Of a DNA stretch of 47,841 nt, positions 36,329 to 43,535 are shown piece by piece (position 1 is the stretch's first letter; every line of letters begins with the position of its first letter). The stretch spans positions 52,485 to 100,325 of the forward strand of contig PMYK01000009.1 in NCBI GenBank assembly GCA_003171255.1, given 5' to 3'. The position numbers and the translations under genes are program-made. A model generated the notes under the pieces. It ran no database searches. It saw only the letters and a program-made list of their open reading frames with translations, and had not been told where the DNA came from. Source of the stretch: Chloroflexota bacterium. GTDB taxonomy: Bacteria > Chloroflexota > Limnocylindria > Limnocylindrales > CSP1-4.

Positions 36329-37278
36329 ACACAGCGCTTTCGGTACATCGGGCCCGAACCGTCAACTGGCCGCTGATCGGCCTCGTTGCCGCGCACCTGG
36401 CAGTAATCCTGCCCGCGGTATTGCTGATCCCGATCTTCGCCGCCAGACTCCCGGCCGATGCCGTCAAGGTTGAGTCATATTCGATCGTCACGGACATTGT
36501 TTTCGTCGGCATCTTCCTGCTTCGGATCGCGTTGCGGAGCGACGACCGCGCCGGCTACGCACTCGAGACCGTGCTGCCTCTGACCCTGGGCTACGCCGGG
36601 ACGGGGTTCTTCGTAATCGCAGGCACCGTGCTTATCAATCTCGATGCCCGCAACTATCAAATGATCTTCGAGGGTCCCGCAGGACTTGCATTCACGGTGT
36701 TCGGCCTATTCCTCTCGTTTGGAGTAGGGCGCTACCTGGGGTCGGCAGCTTCGATCAGGCGTCTCCGGCGGGAAGCGGCCTCGAGCCAGCGCATCGCCTG
36801 GCTGACCGAGGTGAGCGCCGACCGGTCCTGGCGCCTCGCGTTTGGGACGGTCGTAGGGATCCCTTATGCCATCCTGATTGCCCTCTTCCTGCTGCTGCCC
36901 CCTGGCTTTCCTGCGGTCGCCGCGTTGCTGGCAGCGACCTGGGCGGCGTTCGTTCTGGCGGGCCAGCAGGCGTCGGTTTTCATCACCGATGCCGGAATCC
37001 GGGTCAGCGGCCGGTGGCTGCTGGGGGCCCCGAGCTGGAGCCTCGCCCTGGCTCGGGTTGCATCGGCGCAGGCCATCACTGCCCAGCCTCGAACGATGCT
37101 ACTTTCATGGGACCCTGGCCTGTGCATCCTCCGCAGTGGGCCCGCCCTAGAGGTGAGGTCCACGACTGGCCGTTCGTACGTGGTGAGCCTGCCCGAGGCA
37201 CATGAGGCCGCCTCAGTTCTCGACCGCCTCATTGAGCACCGGAAACAACTGCAGGACGTCCTAAGGACGACACGATAA
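36325..37278 (+). CDS. Multi-TM membrane protein coupled to the GntR gene
   Basis: ATGA overlap; several hydrophobic segments; C-terminal soluble domain (ALEVRSTTGRSYVVSLPEAHEAASVLDRL). Confidence 0.75.
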   Translation: MNTALSVHRARTVNWPLIGLVAAHLAVILPAVLLIPIFAARLPADAVKVESYSIVTDIVFVGIFLLRIALRSDDRAGYALETVLPLTLGYAGTGFFVIAGTVLINLDARNYQMIFEGPAGLAFTVFGLFLSFGVGRYLGSAASIRRLRREAASSQRIAWLTEVSADRSWRLAFGTVVGIPYAILIALFLLLPPGFPAVAALLAATWAAFVLAGQQASVFITDAGIRVSGRWLLGAPSWSLALARVASAQAITAQPRTMLLSWDPGLCILRSGPALEVRSTTGRSYVVSLPEAHEAASVLDRLIEHRKQLQDVLRTTR

Positions 37279-37390
37279 CTGGACACGAAATGCTCGCCCT
37301 CTCACGGGGGGCGCCACACCGCATGGAGGTCTAGGCCTTCCAAGCTGAATGTCGCGGGTTCGAGACCCGTCTCCCGCTCCAAATCCCATT
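37266..37390 (+). repeat. R2: second copy of R joined to the tRNA-Gly 3' half
   Basis: gacgacacgataactggacacgaaatgctcg... then gccttccaagctgaatgtcgcgggttcgagacccgtctcccgctcca (37335-37381) and aaatcccatt. Confidence 0.93.
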
Positions 37391-37416
37391 TCAAGCGCCC
37401 GATGCAGGTTTCCGCG

Positions 37417-37848
37417 TCAATCAGCGGCTGGCGCACGGTCCGGATGCGTGACCGCGACGACCACAAGCCCATCTATCCCCGCGAAGTCGTCCGGATTGCA
37501 CGTGTAGAGGGGCAGCCCGTTCGCCAGGGCAACCGCAGCGATCATCGCGTCGTAGGCCCGTGCGTTCGCCTTCCGGCCCGAGCGTCGAAGCGACGCGGCA
37601 ACCTGGCCAAATGCTCGGGCCGCCTCGACATCGAACGGAAGAGGATCGAAGTCGGCTTCTGCCTGCTGGAGATGTGCAAGGCGGGCGGCTCTTTCGGACT
37701 CGTCCGCAGCAACGAGCGGTCCGACCGACAGCTCTGCCAGCGTGATGGTCGAGATCAACGGCTGGTCGGGGAGTGCGGTGGCGTCCCGGAGCCGGGGCAA
37801 CAGGATGAGTGTGTTCGTGTCAAGCAGGCCCGTCTTGACATCACTCAC
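37417..37848 (-). CDS. VapC-like PIN-domain toxin
   Basis: VSDVKTGLLDTNTLILLPRL...ISTITLAELSVG...ARAYDAMIAAVALANGLPLYTCNPDDFAGIDGLVVVAV; GTG start overlapping antitoxin stop. Confidence 0.88.
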   Translation of the reverse strand: MSDVKTGLLDTNTLILLPRLRDATALPDQPLISTITLAELSVGPLVAADESERAARLAHLQQAEADFDPLPFDVEAARAFGQVAASLRRSGRKANARAYDAMIAAVALANGLPLYTCNPDDFAGIDGLVVVAVTHPDRAPAAD

Positions 37849-38081
37849 AGGCGTGGATCGACGGTAGCGTCGAGGTCGCCGCGCAGGGCCGCGCCGTCCA
37901 CGGGAGGTAGTCTGCGCCATCGCGCCAAGAGCATCGACGCGCTCGCTCCACGTGGCCGAACGGGCCGAAGCTCGGCCACCGGCTTGCCGTCTCGGGTGAC
38001 GACCAAACGCTCACCTGCGGCAACGCGATCGACCACATCGCCGCCATGGTTGCGTAGATCGCGGATCGTCACTTCGGCCAT
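37845..38081 (-). CDS. Phd/YefM-type antitoxin
   Basis: MAEVTIRDLRNHGGDVVDRVAAGERLVVTRDGKPVAELRPV; 4-bp overlap with vapC. Confidence 0.88.
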   Translation of the reverse strand: MAEVTIRDLRNHGGDVVDRVAAGERLVVTRDGKPVAELRPVRPRGASASMLLARWRRLPPVDGAALRGDLDATVDPRL

Positions 38082-38218
38082 CGGGCCATGGTATCACGGG
38101 TGATACCTGTCGCGAAACGAGCGATTTGCCGAGGAGCGACACGGCGTATCCGTGGAGCCATCGGTGCGACCAACAGGCTGGGCGAAGGCGCCACAGCGAC
38201 GGGACGCGGGCCGATCGG

Positions 38219-38434
38219 TTACTGCATCCGTCGGTTCGCACGCATGAGCAGAACCGCCAGAGCAACAATGATCAAGGCCGCCAGAGCTTCGAGCGGGACC
38301 ATACTCGGGAGCACGGCCGATTGGTCCACGTTGTCGTGATACAGAACCTCGGCGCCTCGGATGGCGACGAGGATCGCAATTGCGAGCGCGATGAGCGAGA
38401 GGATAGTTCGCCCCGGGTGGGCTGCACCGAGCAT
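38219..38434 (-). CDS. Small two-TM membrane protein
   Basis: MLGAAHPGRTILSLIALAIAILVAIRGAEVLYHDNVDQSAVLPSMVPLEALAALIIVALAVLLMRANRRMQ with purine-rich RBS upstream. Confidence 0.55.
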   Translation of the reverse strand: MLGAAHPGRTILSLIALAIAILVAIRGAEVLYHDNVDQSAVLPSMVPLEALAALIIVALAVLLMRANRRMQ

Positions 38435-38590
38435 CTCCCGTTCCCTCCCGCATTTGCGTCGATGTTTGTCTGACTCTGATCCGGGCCGCCCGGTTCGCTT
38501 CGAGATGATGGCAGTGGTTTCAGGCGCCAATAGGCTGAGCCTAGATTCTGCCCCAGCCGTCTCTCGTCCTGGGGTTGCCGGAAGGCCAAT

Positions 38591-38667
38591 CGACGACACG
38601 ATAACTGGACACGAAATGCTCGGGCTTCCACGAGGCGTGCCACAGCGCTTACGCTCCTAGCCCTTCC
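38591..38667 (+). repeat. R3: third copy of R, ending at CCTTCC without a tRNA 3' half
   Basis: cgacgacacgataactggacacgaaatgctcgggcttccacgag...ctagcccttcc, then unrelated sequence. Confidence 0.88.
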
Positions 38668-38674
38668 GGGCTAG
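38657..38674. other. Hairpin CTAGCCC-TTCC-GGGCTAG
   Basis: Perfect 7-bp arms; overlaps the stop codon of the 38671-39456 gene. Confidence 0.7.
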
Positions 38675-39456
38675 AGCATGTTTTCGACGGTCGTGCATCC
38701 CCGGCCCATGAGGACGGTGTACATGTCCCACCCCCATTTGCTGCCCGTTATCGGACGGAGTGGCACGACGCCACCGCTGGCGATGTCCACCGCCCATCGA
38801 CCCTTCGAGCCAAGGTTGTTGGGGCCCAGAGAAGTAATGGTCACCGTGTAGAGATTGGAGGCCTGAATCGTTTCGATATCGAAGAGGGGATCGGGTCGGC
38901 CGGGATTGATCTCGTATATCTGAGCGAGATCAACCCCGGGTGCCGCTTCGAATGTCAGTTCCATGTTGGCATTCGAAGACAGGCAGCCTTTGACGATGTC
39001 GGTCACGATCTGGTTTGCCCTGGCTGCGCCAGTGTCGATCAGGGGGGTGGAGGTGTCTGGCTCCGGCATGGTATTGAGTACCGGAGGGAGCTCACCCGTA
39101 TTGTCGCCGCCGGATGTCCGGCTGACGGTCACAGCGATGATGGCGACCGTGGCCAGAGTGGCCAGGATGGCCAGGAAGCCGGTGCCCGCGAAGGGAGATT
39201 TGCGGACGGTTGTGGCGACAGGCTGCACCCAGGCTGGTGGTTGTGGTTGAGTAGGCACGCCGGCATAGCTGCCGTCGGGCTGTCGGATCCAGGTGCTGCC
39301 GTCCCGCGCGCGCAACACATTCGGAAACGGTGACGGCGGGCTCGACGGGTCCACCGGGTTCGACGCGATCTCGTCCATGTTGATGCGGCGAGTGTCGGCT
39401 CCATCACTGGGGACGAGCCTCGCGGTGTCGTCGAAGGGTGGGCGTGGCTCGCTCAT
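38671..39456 (-). CDS. Single-TM protein of unknown function
   Basis: Pro-rich N-terminus, TM FAGTGFLAILATLATVAIIAVTV, ~130-aa C-terminal domain. Confidence 0.65.
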   Translation of the reverse strand: MSEPRPPFDDTARLVPSDGADTRRINMDEIASNPVDPSSPPSPFPNVLRARDGSTWIRQPDGSYAGVPTQPQPPAWVQPVATTVRKSPFAGTGFLAILATLATVAIIAVTVSRTSGGDNTGELPPVLNTMPEPDTSTPLIDTGAARANQIVTDIVKGCLSSNANMELTFEAAPGVDLAQIYEINPGRPDPLFDIETIQASNLYTVTITSLGPNNLGSKGRWAVDIASGGVVPLRPITGSKWGWDMYTVLMGRGCTTVENML

Positions 39457-39637
39457 ATCGGCCTCACCGGATGCGTCCAGTCACCGTGTGGGGCAAGTAC
39501 GACACCTGCCCTCATGCCGAATGATAGGCCACCTGAGCACCGTGCCGCAGCGGGTGGAAGCTGCTGCAGCCAGGCCTGTCGCCCGAGCGGCCGGGCTCAG
39601 ATTGCCGAGGTGCAGGCCTTGCCTTGTGCCCGGTACC

Positions 39638-40534
39638 TTACGCCGCGAGCCCGGCGGCCAGGGTGAGTGCGCTCCGGGCTCGGTTCAGGATGTAGAGGTG
39701 ATATCCCGGCGCTCCACGGGCCAGGAGGTCGCGGATCTGGGTGAGCGCCCAATCGATGCCCAGGGCTTCGATGATCTCGGGCTGGTCTCCGGCGGCCTCG
39801 ATGCGCGTGATCAGTCGGTCCGGCAGCGAGGCGCCGCACATGCTGGTGATCCGTTTGACTTGCTTGAGCGAGAGCACAGGCATGATGCCTGGGACGATGG
39901 GCACGCTGATCCCTGCTGTGCGGCATCGATCTACGAAGCGGTAGTAGGCCTCGTTGTCGAAGAACAGCTGCGTGGTGATGAATGATGCCCCGGCGTCAAC
40001 CTTGCGCCGTAGGTTGACGAGATCGGCTTCGAACGATGGCGCCTCGGGGTGCTTCTCCGGATAGCCGGCCACACCCAGGCAGAGATCGGGGTGCAGTTCC
40101 TTCAGCAGGGCGACGACATCGCAGCCAAAGCGCAGGTCGTCCTTGAACGCGGTCGCCGCGGGCAAGCCGTTGGGCAGGTCGCCCCGCAGGGCCATGATGT
40201 TGCGGATTCCCCGCGCGTAGTGCGCCTGTGCGACGGCCGAAACCTCCGCCCGGGTGTGGTTGACCGCGGTCAGATGCGGCATGACCGTGAAGCCGAATTC
40301 ATACCTGAGAAGGGCGGACACCTGGGCGGTTCGTTCCTGCGTGCTGCCCCCCGCGCCGTAGGTTACCGACACGAAATCCGGTCGGATCACTTGCAATGCC
40401 GCCGCGGTCTGGCGCAACGCCTCGACGCCCGCCTCGTCCTTGGGCGGGAAGAACTCGAGCGAGCGCAGCGGACGCCGCTGCTCGAACAGTTCGGATATGG
40501 GCCGGTCTGACTGCATTGACGTGGCGGCTGACAC
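39638..40534 (-). CDS. metF: Methylenetetrahydrofolate reductase
   Basis: LEFFPPKDEAGVEALRQTAAALQVIRPDFVSVTYGAGGSTQERT...HLTAVNHTRAEV...NIMALRGDLP...FITTQLFFDNEAYYRFVDRC. Confidence 0.93.
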   Translation of the reverse strand: MSAATSMQSDRPISELFEQRRPLRSLEFFPPKDEAGVEALRQTAAALQVIRPDFVSVTYGAGGSTQERTAQVSALLRYEFGFTVMPHLTAVNHTRAEVSAVAQAHYARGIRNIMALRGDLPNGLPAATAFKDDLRFGCDVVALLKELHPDLCLGVAGYPEKHPEAPSFEADLVNLRRKVDAGASFITTQLFFDNEAYYRFVDRCRTAGISVPIVPGIMPVLSLKQVKRITSMCGASLPDRLITRIEAAGDQPEIIEALGIDWALTQIRDLLARGAPGYHLYILNRARSALTLAAGLAA

Positions 40535-40639
40535 AAATTCGATGATACGGCCCTTTGCGACCGTCGATCGTCACCCAGGGGGTAGCCGATGTTCGGCCGC
40601 CGACCACGCTTCCACCCTGTTGCCGATGCGCGCCTCAGG

Positions 40640-40669
40640 CCGGCGCCGACGTCTCATCCGGCGCCGGCG
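40640..40669. other. Perfect 10-bp hairpin GCCGGCGCCG-acgtctcatc-CGGCGCCGGC in the metF / ECF-S intergenic region
   Basis: Arms read directly at 40640-40649 and 40660-40669. Confidence 0.8.
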
Positions 40670-40723
40670 GCAGCAGCAAGTCGTGGTGCATACAATGCGC
40701 GGTACCCGTCTCAGGAGTCCCTC

Positions 40724-41275
40724 GTGTCCGCCCTCCTTTCGTCGCTACCGATCGAACAACGTACCCTGCGCCTGCGTGACTTGCGCCTCTACGGCTTCGT
40801 GGCCGCCTTTGCGGCCGGGAACCTCCTCCTTCCAATGGCCGTCCACGCCGTGCCGCAGGGGGGCCTCATCTTCCTGCCCATCTTCTTCTGCACCCTCCTC
40901 GCCGCCTACCGCTTCGGCCTGCTGGCAGGCATCCTGACCGCCCTCGCGTCGCCGCTCCTCAACCACGCTCTCACCGGCATGCCGCCGTCTGAGATGCTCT
41001 TCTCCGTGCTGGCGAAATCGCTGGTTCTGGCCGCGTTCGCGGCGTTCCTGGCCATGAGGACGGCTCGGCTGAGCCCCTGGTGGCTGCTCCTTGCCGCATC
41101 CGGGATGCAGCTCGCCGGACTTGCGATCGACATCGTGCGCGGCGGCAGCCTCGCGACAGGGCTCGATGCCCTTCGCCTCGGCGTTCCCGGCGTCCTGATC
41201 ATGGGCTTCGGTGGCTACGCCGTCCTAAGGATTCTCGCCCGGACCGGGAGCGACGGGACCGGGAGCGACCGGTAG
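40724..41275 (+). CDS. ECF transporter S-component-like membrane protein
   Basis: LRDLRLYGFVAAFAAGNLLLPMAVHAVPQGGLIFLPIFFCTLLAAYRFGLLAGILTALASPLLNHALTGMPP; probable start within 40695-40724. Confidence 0.7.
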   Translation: MSALLSSLPIEQRTLRLRDLRLYGFVAAFAAGNLLLPMAVHAVPQGGLIFLPIFFCTLLAAYRFGLLAGILTALASPLLNHALTGMPPSEMLFSVLAKSLVLAAFAAFLAMRTARLSPWWLLLAASGMQLAGLAIDIVRGGSLATGLDALRLGVPGVLIMGFGGYAVLRILARTGSDGTGSDR

Positions 41276-42396
41276 TGATCTCCCGCTCACTTGCAGGGGA
41301 ACAGGTTTCCCAACTTGGCTTCGGGGCCATGCGGCTGCCCATGGCCGGCGGAGCCGTCGACGTGCCCGAGACAATCCGCATTCTGCGCCACGCCATGGAC
41401 CACGGCGTGAACTACCTCGATACCGCCTGGGTTTATCACGACGGTAAGAGCGAGGGCATCGTCGGCAAGGCCCTGAAGGACGGCTACCGGGATCGAACCT
41501 TCGTCGCCACGAAATCGCCGCTCTGGCTCATGAAGGACCCCGCCGACTTCGACCACTACCTCGACGAACAGCTCAAACGGCTCGATACAGACCACATCGA
41601 CTTCTACCTGCTCCACGCCCTCAACGCGGGCACATGGGAGACCTGCCAGCGCCTCGACGCCCTCGGCTTCCTCGAGCGCGCGAAGCGAAGCGGCAAGATC
41701 CGGCACGCGGGCTTCTCGTTCCACGACGAGCTGCCGGTCTTCAAGCAGATCGTCGACTACGGCGGCTGGGACTTCTGCCAGATCCAGTACAACTATCTCG
41801 ACCGTGGCTTCCAGGCAGGCGAGGAAGGCCTCCACTACGCCAAGGACCGCGGCATCGACGTCATCGTCATGGAGCCTCTGCGCGGCGGAAGCCTGGCGCG
41901 CGGGGTTCCACCAAGCGTCCAGGCCCTCTGGGACGGCGCCGCCGTGCGTCGCACTCCCGCCGAATGGGCGCTTCGCTGGGTCTGGGACCACCCCGAGGTC
42001 TCGCTCGTACTGTCCGGCATGGCGGCGATCGAACAGGTGGAAGAGAACCTGAGGACGGCCGCCGACGCCGCCCCCCTCAGCTTGAGCGACGCGGAGCGGG
42101 CGCTCGTGGACAGTGCGGAGGCGGCCTACCGGGGGGAAACACGGATCGACTGCACCGCCTGCCGCTACTGCATGCCGTGCCCTTCCGGCGTGGACATTCC
42201 CCGCAACTTCGCGCAGTACAACACCTACTACATGTTCATGCAGGATGCGCTCGTCAAGGCCGACTACCGCTGGATCCCCGAAGCCGAACGCGCGAGTGCT
42301 TGCACCGACTGCGGGACGTGCGAGGAACTATGTCCCCAACAGCTGCCGATCAGCGAACACCTGAAGGCCGTCACCGCGGCCTTCGCGGGAATATGA
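41275..42396 (+). CDS. Aldo/keto reductase with C-terminal 4Fe-4S motifs
   Basis: AKR core (LGFGAMRLP..., HIDFYLLHALNAGTW) plus CTACRYCMPCPSGVDI and CTDCGTCEELCP; GTG start at 41275 overlaps the upstream TAG. Confidence 0.9.
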   Translation: MISRSLAGEQVSQLGFGAMRLPMAGGAVDVPETIRILRHAMDHGVNYLDTAWVYHDGKSEGIVGKALKDGYRDRTFVATKSPLWLMKDPADFDHYLDEQLKRLDTDHIDFYLLHALNAGTWETCQRLDALGFLERAKRSGKIRHAGFSFHDELPVFKQIVDYGGWDFCQIQYNYLDRGFQAGEEGLHYAKDRGIDVIVMEPLRGGSLARGVPPSVQALWDGAAVRRTPAEWALRWVWDHPEVSLVLSGMAAIEQVEENLRTAADAAPLSLSDAERALVDSAEAAYRGETRIDCTACRYCMPCPSGVDIPRNFAQYNTYYMFMQDALVKADYRWIPEAERASACTDCGTCEELCPQQLPISEHLKAVTAAFAGI

Positions 42397-42908
42397 GCCT
42401 GCCGCCGACCATCCCTTCCTTGCCCGACGGCGCAACCATGGCGCTCTGGCCGCTGTCGGCACTGGCTAAGGGCATGGAGGTAGGAGAGCCGCTGTACGTC
42501 AGCAGCGGCAAGTGGCTCCATCCGCTGTTCGACCTCCTTGACGCGGCGTCGCCCGGAGGGCCAGCCGTCGCCGGGACATCGAGCCAGGCGCTTGCGTCCG
42601 CTGGGGACCTCTTCCTCCGTGATCGCGTGATCGGACGTGCCGCGGCGTTCCTGATTCTGCGCGCCGGCATCCGTCACGCCTGGGCGGACGTCGTCAGCGA
42701 TGGCGCTCTGTCCCTCTTTGCCGCGCAGGGAGCCTTCCTCGGCGGAACGGAGCGCTTGGCAGCGATCGGCTGCATGACCGAAGACCTCCTCCGCGACGTG
42801 GATGACCCCGATCTTGCCTGGGCTCTGCTTCTCGCTCGCCGCCAGACCGCGCTTGCGGCCCTTCAGGCGGAGTCTCCCGGGGTACGCGTACCCAGCAAGC
42901 TCGACTGA
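42393..42908 (+). CDS. DUF1893-like protein
   Basis: MSLPPTIPSLPDGATMALWPLS...GAASPGG-type variable region, VIGRAAAFLILRAGIRHAWADVVSDGALSLFAAQG; ATGA overlap with AKR; listed ORF start 41634 lies in the wrong-frame part of AKR. Confidence 0.65.
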   Translation: MSLPPTIPSLPDGATMALWPLSALAKGMEVGEPLYVSSGKWLHPLFDLLDAASPGGPAVAGTSSQALASAGDLFLRDRVIGRAAAFLILRAGIRHAWADVVSDGALSLFAAQGAFLGGTERLAAIGCMTEDLLRDVDDPDLAWALLLARRQTALAALQAESPGVRVPSKLD

Positions 42909-43001
42909 CCGACCTGGGCTCGATCGGCCGCGCCTCGTCGCATCAACCAGCCTCCGGCGCCGTGCAGATACAATGCTCCCTATATCCGGACTATTCGCAT
43001 C

Positions 43002-43535
43002 GTGGGAGCTTCTTCTGTGCCTTTGAGCGCAATTCAACGGCGGACGCTTCGAGCGTTCCTGCGCGCCATCGCGGTCGTAGAGCCGCTCCAGCGTGAGTTC
43101 GCCGCGAGTCAGGGCATCTCGCTCGGCGACCTGTATGCAATTCGCGTGCTGGCGCGACTAGGAGAGGTGCCGGTGAGCAGGTACGGCGCCGAGCTCGGCC
43201 TGGCCCGCTCGACCATTACCAATGTCGTCGATCGTCTCGAGCGCGCAGCGCTTGTCGCTCGCGTCGCGAGTCCGGGCGACCGGCGCGTGACCCTGGTCCG
43301 TCTGACGGAGACCGGGCGGGAGGCGATGGAAGCGCGGACCCGGTTCGCGGAGAGCGACGTCGCTCGCCGTCTCCTTGCGCTCGACGAGGCCGATCAGGTG
43401 GCGCTCGCGGAAATCCTGGAGCGGATTCTCGCAACCCGTCCCGAGCCGGATGGCGCTATGCCATCCGACACAGCCGGCGAGCCTGAGCCCGAACCCGAGC
43501 CGGCGGTCGCCGCTGAGCCCGAGGTCGCACGATGA
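43002..43535 (+). CDS. MarR family transcriptional regulator
   Basis: RYGAELGLARSTITNVVDRLERAALVARVASPGDRRVTLVRLTETGREAMEA. Confidence 0.9.
   Translation: MGASSVPLSAIQRRTLRAFLRAIAVVEPLQREFAASQGISLGDLYAIRVLARLGEVPVSRYGAELGLARSTITNVVDRLERAALVARVASPGDRRVTLVRLTETGREAMEARTRFAESDVARRLLALDEADQVALAEILERILATRPEPDGAMPSDTAGEPEPEPEPAVAAEPEVAR

Noticed and set aside
35658-38674. R sequences as integron attC sites
   Set aside because: No GTTRRRY/RYYYAAC core sites or extended dyad, and the junctions lie in a tRNA anticodon loop; a tRNA att model fits better.
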